Assembly: GCA_029210545.1 (NCBI GenBank)
Contig: JARGFV010000019.1
Coordinates: 1 to 32,680 of the forward strand
DNA from: a bacterium
GTDB taxonomy: Bacteria; BMS3Abin14
DNA: 32,680 nt
Direction of reading: 5' to 3'
The position numbers were made by a program, and so were the translations under genes. The notes beneath the pieces are model-generated. The model was not told where the DNA came from. It did no database searches and saw nothing but the letters and a program-made list of their open reading frames with translations. Shown here piece after piece: positions 16,504 to 24,273 of the stretch; within the stretch, counting starts at the first letter, position 1, and each line of letters starts with the position of its first letter.

Positions 16504-16732
16504 TGGGGAACTCTTTGAAGATAGAATAGCAGAGATGGGGGATGTTGGGGAACAGACCAGTATAGTCCTAAGAGATAAGAGATAGGGAAAAGGAAGAACC
16601 CGGTTCAGATCGTATAAGTCATATATTTAAAGTAAACAGCTTTAATAATAGTAACCTAAAGCAACAATATTAAAGTTAATTCTTAACTTCAAGCCCTCGG
16701 CTTACAGCCGAGGGTCTAGCTGACTGTCCTGG
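16504..16732. other. AT-rich gene-free stretch with one strong hairpin
   Basis: No gene seen. Positions 16600-16690 are markedly AT-rich compared with the surroundings. CCCTCGG-CTTACAG-CCGAGGG (16694-16714) forms a hairpin of the kind seen at subterminal positions of IS200/IS605-type elements, but no transposase is present. Confidence 0.5.
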
Positions 16733-16925
16733 GGAAAGGGAAAAGCGTGGTTTTCCCTTTCCTCACGGTGACTACAGTAATATCGCCAAAGTCCGGGTAG
16801 GACTTTGGCTCAACGGAAAGGAAAAAGCGTGGTTTTTCCTTTCCTCACGGTGACTGCTGATAATCACCAAAGTCTGTGCGAGACTTTGGCTCAACGGAAA
16901 GGAAAAAGCGTGGTTTTTCCTTTCC
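16733..16925 (+). repeat. Tandem hairpin array, period 81-82 bp, 2.4 units
   Basis: A 30-base hairpin, GGAAAGGAAAAA/TTTTTCCTTTCC around GCGTGG, starts at 16733, 16815 and 16896. Between the copies lies a second hairpin, CCAAAGTC/GACTTTGG, at 16786-16808 and 16867-16889. These resemble hairpins 4 and 5 of the 158-bp repeat in order and shape. Confidence 0.85.
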
Positions 16926-16950
16926 TCACGGATCGCTGACATATTTGGCG

Positions 16951-17027
16951 GTCATCGATCCGGGCGCCTCTCCCAGGCGCGGCAGTTTTCACGGGTCATC
17001 GATCCGGGGGCCCTTCCCAGGCGCGGC
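16951..17027 (+). repeat. Two 33-bp direct repeats
   Basis: GTCATCGATCCGGG starts copies at 16951-16983 and 16995-17027, both ending CCCAGGCGCGGC. They differ at a few central bases and are 44 bases apart start to start. Confidence 0.85.
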
Positions 17028-17030
17028 TAT

Positions 17031-17077
17031 TCATTGATTTGGGCGCCCCGCGCGGGGCGCGTTGATGGACTTTTTGG
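17031..17077 (-). repeat. Inverted truncated copy of the five-hairpin repeat
   Basis: Reads, on the opposite strand, the hairpin 3 arm (CATTGATTT), hairpin 2 (GCGCCCCGCGCGGGGCGC) and most of hairpin 1 of the full repeat. The terminal bases have diverged (GGACTTTTTGGGG). Confidence 0.8.
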
Positions 17078-17093
17078 GGTCCAAAAATTTTTT

Positions 17094-17124
17094 ACACGGA
17101 ATTTCCTGAAGGGAGATTCCGTGT
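17094..17124 (+). terminator. Terminator-like hairpin upstream of the DUF4390 operon
   Basis: ACACGGAAT pairs with ATTCCGTGT, extended inside by TTCC/GGGA-type pairs, followed by GTTGTTTTTG. The preceding T-rich side could serve the minus strand. Confidence 0.6.
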
Positions 17125-17147
17125 GTTGTTTTTGCCACACTTTTGCC

Positions 17148-17175
17148 TTGTGGTCACAACAACCGGTGATATAAT
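17148..17175 (+). promoter_or_regulatory. Predicted sigma-70 promoter of the DUF4390-ntrYX operon
   Basis: TTGTGG (17148-17153), a 16-base spacer and a perfect TATAAT (17170-17175). Transcription would begin near 17182 and leave a leader of about 228 bases. Confidence 0.6.
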
Positions 17176-17180
17176 GCCAG

Positions 17181-17409
17181 GAGCCTGTCGGGGATTAATT
17201 GCAGGCTCAAGGCTGTTGTTTGCCGGAATTTCTTACGATTCTATCCGATAAGGGCAATAGAACGACTCAATGTGGATATTTTTCATTTGGTTGACCTTGC
17301 TGCAAGCAAGGAGACCGAAAAAAAACGCCTTCCAACAAACCGTATCTCGTCACGCCGTTGGCGTGATGCAGGTTCCCCGACGCGCTGCCGGGATGAAGGC
17401 GATACGACC
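17181..17409 (+). promoter_or_regulatory. Long structured leader of the DUF4390-ntrYX operon
   Basis: Three hairpins are visible: GAGCCTG/CAGGCTC (17182-17208), CCTTGC-TGCAA-GCAAGG (about 17295-17311) followed by an A-rich run, and TCACGCC-GTT-GGCGTGA (about 17350-17366). I do not recognise a known riboswitch class. The reading frame is open from 17272 into the gene but the N-terminal part is not protein-like. Confidence 0.4.
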
Positions 17410-17985
17410 ATGAAAAGGCTCCTCGCGGCCATCCTCGTCCTGATCACCTTGTCTTTCGCGGTTACCGTGCCCGTGCGGGCCGCCTCCGACGGTCCCCGGA
17501 TCATCGGGCTTCAGCTGCACCAGGGGGAGGAGGCTGTCCTCCTGTCGGCAAAGCTGTCCACCGAATTTACAGACGAGATGCTCCAGGCCCTCAGGGGCGG
17601 CGTCCCCCTGACTTTCCGATACCGCATCCGCCTGACCCGGAAGGGGACCCTTCTGGGTGAGCGCATCGTTCGCGACCGGGAACTGGTCCACAACCTCGAA
17701 TACGATCCGGTCAAACAGCTGTTCCTGTTTGCCGGTGAGGGGTACGGCTCCGAACTCCTCGAGATGACGATAAAGAATGAGGACGAGGCCATCGGGTGGT
17801 TGACCGAGATCAACCAGTGGCCCATGTTCCCCCTGGACCGTCTCGAGAAGGACACGAAGTACAGGGTCAGGGTCATGGCCACACTTCGCTCCGTGGAGCT
17901 GCCCTCGGTCCTCGGATACCTCTTCTTTTTCACCACCATATTCAACCGGGAAACACCATGGGTTCAGCTGGATTTTACCTATTGA
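17410..17985 (+). CDS. DUF4390-family exported protein
   Basis: Encodes 191 aa. The signal peptide MKRLLAAILVLITLSFAVTV ends near ARAA-S, so the protein is exported. The remainder is beta-rich (HQGEEAVLLSAKLSTEFTDE, FRYRIRLTRKG, VQLDFTY end) and matches the DUF4390 family, which I know as the gene preceding NtrY in many deltaproteobacteria. No biochemical role is established. The ATG at 17410 is chosen because it starts the signal peptide; the frame is open further upstream but that part is not protein-like. The next gene begins 12 bases after its stop, so the three genes form one operon and it may serve the NtrY sensor. Confidence 0.85.
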   Translation: MKRLLAAILVLITLSFAVTVPVRAASDGPRIIGLQLHQGEEAVLLSAKLSTEFTDEMLQALRGGVPLTFRYRIRLTRKGTLLGERIVRDRELVHNLEYDPVKQLFLFAGEGYGSELLEMTIKNEDEAIGWLTEINQWPMFPLDRLEKDTKYRVRVMATLRSVELPSVLGYLFFFTTIFNRETPWVQLDFTY

Positions 17986-17996
17986 GGGCCTGACGG

Positions 17997-20192
17997 ATGA
18001 GGCTTCCTTCCTTCAAATTCAGGGACAACAGGAGCCGGTGGACCGCCATCGTGGTTATCCTGCTCCTCATCGGTTTCGTCCTCGTTTTCGGGGGCAGGTA
18101 CCGGTCCCTCAGGGAGCTTGACCCCAAGGGCGGGAACCTGTTCATCTTTTTCCTCATCAACATCAACATTCTTCTGCTCACTGTCCTGGTCTTCCTCCTT
18201 GTAAGAAACGCCATCAAGCTCTTTTACGAGGGCAAGGCCAAGGTCTTCGGCTACCACCTCAGGACACGGCTCGTGTTCATCTTCGTCGGCTTTTCCCTCA
18301 TTCCCACCATCCTGCTTTTCTTCGTCGCCCAGGGGTTTATCACCGACAGCATCGAGTACTGGTTCAACCTCAATGTGGACCAGGCCGTGGAGGGGGCCCT
18401 GAGCGTCTCCCAGGACTATTACTCTACCCTGACCGGGAGGTCCCGTGTCATTGCCCAGAGGGTAGGTGAGAGGCTCAACGCGGTTGCCGAGGGGAAGGCG
18501 CTGGAAGACAGCCTGGAATCCCTCCGGAAAGATTACGCCCTGTCCATGGTCGAGCTGTTTGGCGGTGACGGCGGGTTCCTTGCCCGGGCCTGGGACGGCG
18601 CCAGCCCACAGAACTTCACCGGTGTGCACAGCAGCCTGGTCCAGAGCGCCCTGGTGGGCAGGGTCACCGACAGCGTTACCAGGGCCGACAAGGGAGAGTA
18701 CATCAGGGCCTCGGCGCCCCTGGCCATGCCCGGGGGACAGGGGGCGGTTGTGGTGTCTATCCACCTCTCGGAGGATGTCCGCCTCAGTGCGGAAGCGGTG
18801 GCGAGCACCTACAGGGGTTACACCGAGATGCGGCTTCAGGAAGGGCCTATCAGGCAAAACTACCTGGCCTACCTCCTGCTCATCACCCTTCTCATCCTCT
18901 TTTCTGCCGTCTGGCTGGGCTTCTACCTCGCCCGGGGCATCACCGTTCCCATAGGCCTTCTCGCGGACGGCGCCGCCAAGGTTGCCTCGGGCGATCTCAC
19001 GGTCCGTATCGAGAGCGGAGCCTCGGACGAGATCGGGATCCTGATCCAGGCGTTCAACCGCATGACGGAGGAACTCGAAGGGGCCAACCGCAACCTGGAG
19101 AAGGCTTACAGCGAGAACGAGGAGCGCAGAAGCTATATCGAAACGGTACTCAGGAACGTGGGTACCGGTGTGGTCTCCATGGACCTGCTGGGCAGGATCA
19201 ACACCTTCAACCGGGCCGCGGAGAACATGTTCGACGCGAGTGCCGAAGAGATCCTCGGAAGACCCTTTTCCAGAGTCCTGTCTCCCGAACACGCGGCCCT
19301 CATCGAACAGATGCTCGAGGACCTCAAGGAGGAGGGTGGTTCGAGGATCCGGCGCGAGGTTCCGGTGGTGGTCAGGGGGACGCCTCTCATCCTGCTGATC
19401 ACTTTAAGCGTCATGGAGGATGCCTACGGCAGCACCGTCGGAACCGTGTTTGTCATCGAGGACATGACGAAACTGGTCAACGCGCAGCGCAAGGCGGCCT
19501 GGTCGGAGGCTGCCAAGCGGATCGCTCACGAGATAAAAAATCCCCTCACTCCCATCAGGCTGTCCGCCGAAAGGATCAGAAGACGGCTCGAGGGCAGCCT
19601 GGGGGAGGCTGAGGAAAAGGTCCTGAAGGAGGGAACGGATTCCATTGTCAGGGAGGTGGAGGCCATGCGGGGGCTGGTGGACGAGTTCAGCCAGTTCGCC
19701 CGGCTTCCCGTGCTCAAACCTGTGCCGGGCGCCATCAACGATGCAGTCCGGGAAGCGGTGGCCCTCTTTGGAGAGGCCGGAGACAGGTCAGGGAGAATTC
19801 AGATGTCCCTGTCCAGTGATCTGCCCCAGGTCAGTTTCGACGGTGAGCAGATAAGGCGGGTGGTCATCAACCTCCTGGACAACGCCATCCGGGCGGTCCA
19901 GGAGCGGGGTGAAGAGGGGGAGGTCCAGATCAGCACCAGACTTCTTGAAGAAGAGGGAATGGTGGCCATATCGGTCTCCGACAACGGTGCCGGAATCCCG
20001 GAAGATCTCATGGACCGTATCTTCGAGCCCTACTTCAGTACCCGCGAGGAGGGGACAGGACTTGGCCTCGCAATCGCCCAGAGGATCGCCGAGGAGCATG
20101 GCGGTAACCTGGCCTGTTTCCCCGGTTCCCAGGGCGGGGCGGTTCTGACCATCAAGATCCCTGTGGACATCGATCCCATGAGGAGGATATAG
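17997..20192 (+). CDS. ntrY: NtrY-like membrane sensor histidine kinase
   Basis: Encodes 731 aa. Membrane segments lie at about 15-33, 48-69 and 91-112 and, after an extracytoplasmic region of 180 aa, at 290-312. HAMP follows (to about 365), then a PAS domain (375-490) and HisKA with AAKRIAHEIKNPLTPIRLSA, His511 being the phospho-acceptor. HEIKNPLTPI is the characteristic NtrY/NtrB-type box. The ATPase shows NLLDNAIRAV, DNGAGIP and GTGLGLAIAQRI. NtrY senses nitrogen or redox-related cues in proteobacteria; the signal here is unknown. GAGGG overlaps the preceding stop and serves as its ribosome site. The regulator gene starts two bases after its stop. Confidence 0.93.
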   Translation: MRLPSFKFRDNRSRWTAIVVILLLIGFVLVFGGRYRSLRELDPKGGNLFIFFLININILLLTVLVFLLVRNAIKLFYEGKAKVFGYHLRTRLVFIFVGFSLIPTILLFFVAQGFITDSIEYWFNLNVDQAVEGALSVSQDYYSTLTGRSRVIAQRVGERLNAVAEGKALEDSLESLRKDYALSMVELFGGDGGFLARAWDGASPQNFTGVHSSLVQSALVGRVTDSVTRADKGEYIRASAPLAMPGGQGAVVVSIHLSEDVRLSAEAVASTYRGYTEMRLQEGPIRQNYLAYLLLITLLILFSAVWLGFYLARGITVPIGLLADGAAKVASGDLTVRIESGASDEIGILIQAFNRMTEELEGANRNLEKAYSENEERRSYIETVLRNVGTGVVSMDLLGRINTFNRAAENMFDASAEEILGRPFSRVLSPEHAALIEQMLEDLKEEGGSRIRREVPVVVRGTPLILLITLSVMEDAYGSTVGTVFVIEDMTKLVNAQRKAAWSEAAKRIAHEIKNPLTPIRLSAERIRRRLEGSLGEAEEKVLKEGTDSIVREVEAMRGLVDEFSQFARLPVLKPVPGAINDAVREAVALFGEAGDRSGRIQMSLSSDLPQVSFDGEQIRRVVINLLDNAIRAVQERGEEGEVQISTRLLEEEGMVAISVSDNGAGIPEDLMDRIFEPYFSTREEGTGLGLAIAQRIAEEHGGNLACFPGSQGGAVLTIKIPVDIDPMRRI

Positions 20193-20194
20193 CG

Positions 20195-21598
20195 ATGGAC
20201 AAGGACGCTGCGGGTGACAAAAGATCCTCGGAACTGGTCCTCATCGTCGATGACGAGCGGAGGGTCAGGGAGAGTGTCAGGTCGATCCTCCAGGACGAGG
20301 GTTACTCGGTCATCGAGGCGGCCGGCGGCCAGGAAGGGCTTGGCAAGGCGGCCGCTGACAAGCCGGATTGCGTTCTTCTGGACATCTGGATGCCCGGCAT
20401 GGACGGTATCGAGGTGCTGACCTCACTCAAACAGGTCGATCCCGATCTCCCTGTCATCATCATGTCCGGACACGGGAACATCGAGACCGCCGTCAAGGCC
20501 TCCAAGCTGGGAGCCTATGATTTTCTGGAAAAGCCTCTCTCCATCGACAAGCTGATCCTGGTTCTGCGAAACGCCCTCAGCCAGCGCTCCCTCGTTGAGG
20601 AGAACCGGGCCCTGCGGGAAGGCCAGGTGACAGGGAGCGAGTTCATCGGGCATTCACCGACCGTTGCGTCTATCCTGGAACAGGTCAGGATCGTTGCTCC
20701 AACCCAGGCGTCAGTACTCATCACCGGGGAGAACGGCACGGGTAAGGAACTCCTGGCCAGGTCCATTCACAGCGGCTCCCGGAGGAGCAGCACAGCGTTC
20801 GTGGCCGTGAACTGCGCAGCCATACCGGACAACCTTATCGAGAGCGAGCTTTTCGGCCACGAGCGGGGCGCTTTCACCGGTGCGGTGTCCAGGAAAGTCG
20901 GCAAGTTCGATCTGGCCCACCAGGGGACCCTTTTCCTGGACGAGATCGGGGACATGAGCCTCGCGACCCAGGCCAAGATCCTGAGGGTACTCGAAGAGCG
21001 GGTATTCCAGAGGGTAGGAGGGAACCGGGATATCGCTGTTGATGTGAGGGTTGTCGCCGCCACCAACAAGGACCTGTCTGAGGAGATCGCAAGCGGTGCC
21101 TTCCGTGAGGACCTGTTCTTCCGCCTCAACGTCTTTCCCTTTCATCTCCCGCCCCTCAGGGAGCGCAGGGAGGATATCCTCCTGCTTCTCGACAGGTTTT
21201 TGGGCGAATATGGCCGGTTGTACGGAAAGCCGGACCTCACTTTCAGTCCAGAGGCCGAGGCGAGCCTCGTGGGTTACCAGTGGCCGGGCAACGTCCGGGA
21301 ACTAAGGAACGTAGTGGAGAGGCTTGCCATCATCGCCCCTGACAAGATCATCGACAGGGAGCTCATCCCCCCAAGTGTCAGGGAAAGGCAGGAGGACGGC
21401 CCGGCCGGTCATGGGGATGATCCCGCGGCATCCGAGGCGGATTACAGGCTTGCCCGGGAACGGTTCGAGCGGAGTTTTTTCTCACGGCGCCTGGAGGAGA
21501 ACGACTGGAACATCTCCCGGACCGCCGAGACCGTGGGGTTAGAGCGCAGCAACCTGCACCGGAAGATGAAACAGTTGGGGATCAAGAAACTTTCATAA
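20195..21598 (+). CDS. ntrX: NtrX-like sigma-54-dependent response regulator
   Basis: Encodes 467 aa. The receiver (12-130) has VDDE and the phospho-acceptor Asp63 in VLLDIWMPGMDG. The AAA+ domain has Walker A GENGTGKE (178-185), the sigma-54 contact loop GAFTGA (225-230) and Walker B TLFLDEIGD. A C-terminal Fis-type helix-turn-helix includes NDWNISRTAETVGLERSNLH. It should activate RNA polymerase-sigma-54 when phosphorylated by the kinase encoded directly upstream (gap of two bases, GGAGGA ribosome site). I saw no convincing -24/-12 promoter in the window, so its targets are probably elsewhere. Confidence 0.95.
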   Translation: MDKDAAGDKRSSELVLIVDDERRVRESVRSILQDEGYSVIEAAGGQEGLGKAAADKPDCVLLDIWMPGMDGIEVLTSLKQVDPDLPVIIMSGHGNIETAVKASKLGAYDFLEKPLSIDKLILVLRNALSQRSLVEENRALREGQVTGSEFIGHSPTVASILEQVRIVAPTQASVLITGENGTGKELLARSIHSGSRRSSTAFVAVNCAAIPDNLIESELFGHERGAFTGAVSRKVGKFDLAHQGTLFLDEIGDMSLATQAKILRVLEERVFQRVGGNRDIAVDVRVVAATNKDLSEEIASGAFREDLFFRLNVFPFHLPPLRERREDILLLLDRFLGEYGRLYGKPDLTFSPEAEASLVGYQWPGNVRELRNVVERLAIIAPDKIIDRELIPPSVRERQEDGPAGHGDDPAASEADYRLARERFERSFFSRRLEENDWNISRTAETVGLERSNLHRKMKQLGIKKLS

Positions 21599-21768
21599 GG
21601 TCTTGGAAAGTTTCTTGAAATTCCAGATTCCAGATTCCAAAAGGGGAGCGCGGTTCACGTAAAAGCGATAAAGGCTGCCTCACACAGCCTGTCCGCCATA
21701 GCTTTAGCGAAAGCGGAAGCTCGAAGAGCGAAGTCGGATGGATCCTGGATTCCTTTGAAATTTGAAAG
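21599..21768. other. Gene-free stretch with short degenerate repeats
   Basis: No gene. It holds CCAGATTCCAGATTCC repeats (about 21622-21638), a GCTTTAGCGAAAGC hairpin (about 21700-21713) and a run of TTTGAAA words into which the next repeat is inserted. Confidence 0.5.
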
Positions 21769-21926
21769 TTGATGACTTCGCAAAAAGTCATCAATGTGCC
21801 CCGCGCGGGGCGCCCAAATCAATGACCGGTCCCGCAAGTCATTGATTTGTGAGGAAAGGGAAAACGACGCTTTTCCCTTTCCGTGGAGCAAAAAGTCCCG
21901 GATTGGACTTTTTGCGACCCTATCAA
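21769..21926 (+). repeat. Full-length 158-bp five-hairpin repeat, copy 2
   Basis: Same length, orientation and hairpin order as 13212-13369. Hairpin 1 is perfect here (TTGATGACTT/AAGTCATCAA). TTTGAAA repeats lie on both sides, so it sits inside a low-complexity tract or is flanked by a target duplication. It ends 35 bases before the next gene. Confidence 0.9.
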
Positions 21927-21961
21927 ATTTGAAATTTGAAATTACCGACGAGAGGCCGTAA

Positions 21962-23077
21962 ATGACCATTCAAAAGCAACCATCTATCCACGAAGCAGTA
22001 AAATCCCTTTTAACAGTGAATATGGGCCTCGAGGAGAACGAGAACCTCCTCCTCCTCGGCGACACGGCTGATAAGGCATGTCAGGACCTTGCCCGGGAAG
22101 TGGGTGAGACGGCACAGGCTCTGCACCCGGCCACAAGGACACTTATTTTCGATCCGGCCGGCGGGCACGGCCAGGAGCCTCCCGTTGAGGTCTGGGAAGC
22201 GGCGTTCGGGGCCGAAACAGTCCGTTCCCTGGAGGAAAACGGTCTTCTGTCAGCCATTATCGCCAAGGAGCGCGATGATAACACCCTGAAACAGGCGCTG
22301 CATGTTGTTGAAAAGGAAGGGGATAACGGCGCTGCTGTCATCGTGGCGCTGACCCACTTCTCCACCAGCCACACTACCTTCAGGAAACTGCTCAACGAGG
22401 CCCGCGGCGTGAGATACGCCAGCATGCCCCTTTTCGAGCGGGAGATGTTTTTCGGTTCCATGAACGTCGATTGGGCGTCACTGTCGGCATCGACAAGGTC
22501 TCTTGCAGGTGCGCTTGCAGGGGCGGACAGGTGCGAGGTCCGGGCACCCAACGGCACCGAGGTGGTTTTCACGGTTTCCGGCCGGCCTGTCATACCGGAT
22601 GGGGGTATACTGACGTACAAAAGGGCTTTCGGGAACCTGCCGGCCGGGGAGGTCTTCATGGCCCCTGTGGAGGGAACCACGGAAGGTACCCTCGTCCTCG
22701 ACTGGGGGCCCCTGGCCAGATTTGTCAAACCGCTCACGGTCCGGATAGAGGCTGGACGGGCTGTATCTGTTTCCGGTGAAGACGCCGGTGCGGTCGGTTG
22801 GCTCGAAAAGGCCCTTGACGCCCATCCTGCCAACGCCAATGTAGCTGAACTGGGCATAGGGACCAACCCCGGGGCTACGAGACCCGACAACGTCCTCGAA
22901 TCTGAAAAGATCCTGGGAACCGTCCACGCGGCCTTCGGGGACAACCACACCTTCGGAGGCCGGACGGTGGCCCCGTTTCACCAGGATTTTGTGATCTTCG
23001 ACGCCAGCCTGGTGGGGGTCTGGGAGAAGGGAGGAGGGAGGAGGGTGCTTTTGACTGAGGGGAGGCGGGGGTGGTAA
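21962..23077 (+). CDS. M29-family aminopeptidase-like metalloprotein
   Basis: Encodes 371 aa. GNLPAGEVFMAPVEG, VAELGIGTNPGA, EKILGTVHAAFGDNHT and PFHQDFVI follow the metal-ligand pattern of peptidase family M29 (thermophilic leucyl aminopeptidases). Candidate ligands are Glu230, Glu296, His322, His340 and Asp342. The 66-residue spacing of the two Glu matches the family as I recall it. It should release N-terminal amino acids in the cytosol. The N-terminal half is more divergent than usual, so a related non-peptidase is possible. The ATG at 21962 has GAGAGG upstream. It is preceded by the repeat and appears to be a separate unit from ntrX. Confidence 0.82.
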   Translation: MTIQKQPSIHEAVKSLLTVNMGLEENENLLLLGDTADKACQDLAREVGETAQALHPATRTLIFDPAGGHGQEPPVEVWEAAFGAETVRSLEENGLLSAIIAKERDDNTLKQALHVVEKEGDNGAAVIVALTHFSTSHTTFRKLLNEARGVRYASMPLFEREMFFGSMNVDWASLSASTRSLAGALAGADRCEVRAPNGTEVVFTVSGRPVIPDGGILTYKRAFGNLPAGEVFMAPVEGTTEGTLVLDWGPLARFVKPLTVRIEAGRAVSVSGEDAGAVGWLEKALDAHPANANVAELGIGTNPGATRPDNVLESEKILGTVHAAFGDNHTFGGRTVAPFHQDFVIFDASLVGVWEKGGGRRVLLTEGRRGW

Positions 23078-23192
23078 GAATAGAGAGCTAAGGACTAAGT
23101 GCTATGAGCTAAGTAATGCATTGTTGATACTTTTTCTTAGTACCTAGTACCCCTAGTACCCAGCACCTGATACTGATTCCGGAGGGATCTCC

Positions 23193-24143
23193 ATGAAAAT
23201 TAAAAATCTCGAAGACGTTCTCCGGCAGCTTCCCATAAAAGGGGAAGTGGCCTTTGCAGGCGGGTTGCGCGGCAAGTTCACGGAGAAGGCCAAGAAACAG
23301 CAGCTGAAAGTACTGAGGGACTTTGTGGACGACCTTAAGCACGTCCTGGAGCCCGGGGAGGAGATCCTGCTGGCCAGCCGCGGGGCGTCCCCCTTCACCA
23401 TGGTGGAGCAGCTGACCACGGGAGCCTGGATCTACCACATAAAGAGGTGCCTACTGGTCCTGACCGACAGGCGCCTTTTGCACTTTCCTGCCGATTACCG
23501 GTACAAACCCCGCATGGCAGCCGCCCAGGTCCGGTTCAACGACATTGATAGTTTCAAGGGCAAAAAGAGGATCACTTTCCGGTACAAGAACGGTACGAAG
23601 GAGGCGTTTTCCCAGGTCAGGCACGGCAAACGCCTGGTCGGGCTGCTCAAGGGCATGGTGGGGACCATATCCACCTCCACCCAGCATGGAGGCCGGCAGC
23701 ACCTTTGTCCCCGCTGCGTGGCTCCCCTGGCCCGGGAGCGCTACACCTGCCCCCGCTGCCGGCTGGAGTTCAAGGAACCCGGCGCGGCCAGGCTGTACTC
23801 CATTTTCCTGCCCGGAGGAGGCTACTTTTATACACGCCACCCTTGGCTGGGGGTCGGAGACGCCATAACAGAGCTCACTCTCATGTTTTTCACTTTCGTT
23901 TTTCTCCTGGAATATTTCACGACTGAGGCATCATCCGTGGAAACCCTCTATCTCGGGCTGTTCTTCGGGGTGATCCTGGTTGTGGAAAAGCTCATCACCA
24001 TCTACCACGCCAGGCACTTCATCAAGGAGTACATCCCCATGGAAAAACGGTTTAACCGGATACCCCAGACGGTGGAAGCTCGAACGCCCGTTGTCAGGGA
24101 GCAAAACGACCTTTACGAGGACGAAAAAGTCACGTTTAAGTGA
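23193..24143 (+). CDS. Uncharacterised membrane protein with a PH-like domain and zinc ribbon
   Basis: Encodes 316 aa. Residues 55-140 (EEILLASRG, RCLLVLTDRRLLHFP, ITFRYKNGTKEAF) look like a bacterial PH-like beta domain. Cys172, Cys175, Cys186 and Cys189 form CPRC-CPRC, a zinc ribbon. Residues 200-275 hold LPGGGYFYTRHPWLGVGDA and two hydrophobic segments, a layout seen in small TM2-like proteins. It probably sits in the inner membrane with the N-terminal domains in the cytoplasm. I recognise no named family and assign no function. The start has GGAGGG nine bases upstream. A strong terminator follows, so it ends its transcript. Confidence 0.75.
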   Translation: MKIKNLEDVLRQLPIKGEVAFAGGLRGKFTEKAKKQQLKVLRDFVDDLKHVLEPGEEILLASRGASPFTMVEQLTTGAWIYHIKRCLLVLTDRRLLHFPADYRYKPRMAAAQVRFNDIDSFKGKKRITFRYKNGTKEAFSQVRHGKRLVGLLKGMVGTISTSTQHGGRQHLCPRCVAPLARERYTCPRCRLEFKEPGAARLYSIFLPGGGYFYTRHPWLGVGDAITELTLMFFTFVFLLEYFTTEASSVETLYLGLFFGVILVVEKLITIYHARHFIKEYIPMEKRFNRIPQTVEARTPVVREQNDLYEDEKVTFK

Positions 24144-24174
24144 TGCTTGAAAGTTTTTGCTAATGCAAAACATT

Positions 24175-24210
24175 AAGCCGGCTGGAGATCTTTCCAGCCG
24201 GCTTTTTCTT
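24175..24210 (+). terminator. Intrinsic terminator
   Basis: AAGCCGGCTGGA and TCCAGCCGGCTT form a 12-bp perfect stem with loop GATCTT, followed by TTTTTCTTTG. It lies 32 bases after the preceding gene. Confidence 0.92.
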
Positions 24211-24238
24211 TGTACTTGGACCTGGAACTTAGCGCTTA

Positions 24239-24273
24239 TTGTTGAATGAGCAGAAAACCGTCTCATTCAACAA
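24239..24273 (-). terminator. 12-bp inverted repeat at the lipoprotein gene 3' end
   Basis: TTGTTGAATGAG (24239-24250) and CTCATTCAACAA (24262-24273) are exact complements around an 11-base loop. The stop codon of the minus-strand lipoprotein gene is inside the right arm. There is no strong T-run. Confidence 0.6.

Noticed and set aside
16733-16925. A CRISPR array
   Set aside because: Repeats are 30 bp, but they are hairpins, the spacing is regular because a second hairpin is conserved between them, spacers are similar rather than unique, and no cas gene is present.
17979-19292. A 437-codon frame opposite ntrY
   Set aside because: Composition mirrors the ntrY codons and no motif supports it.
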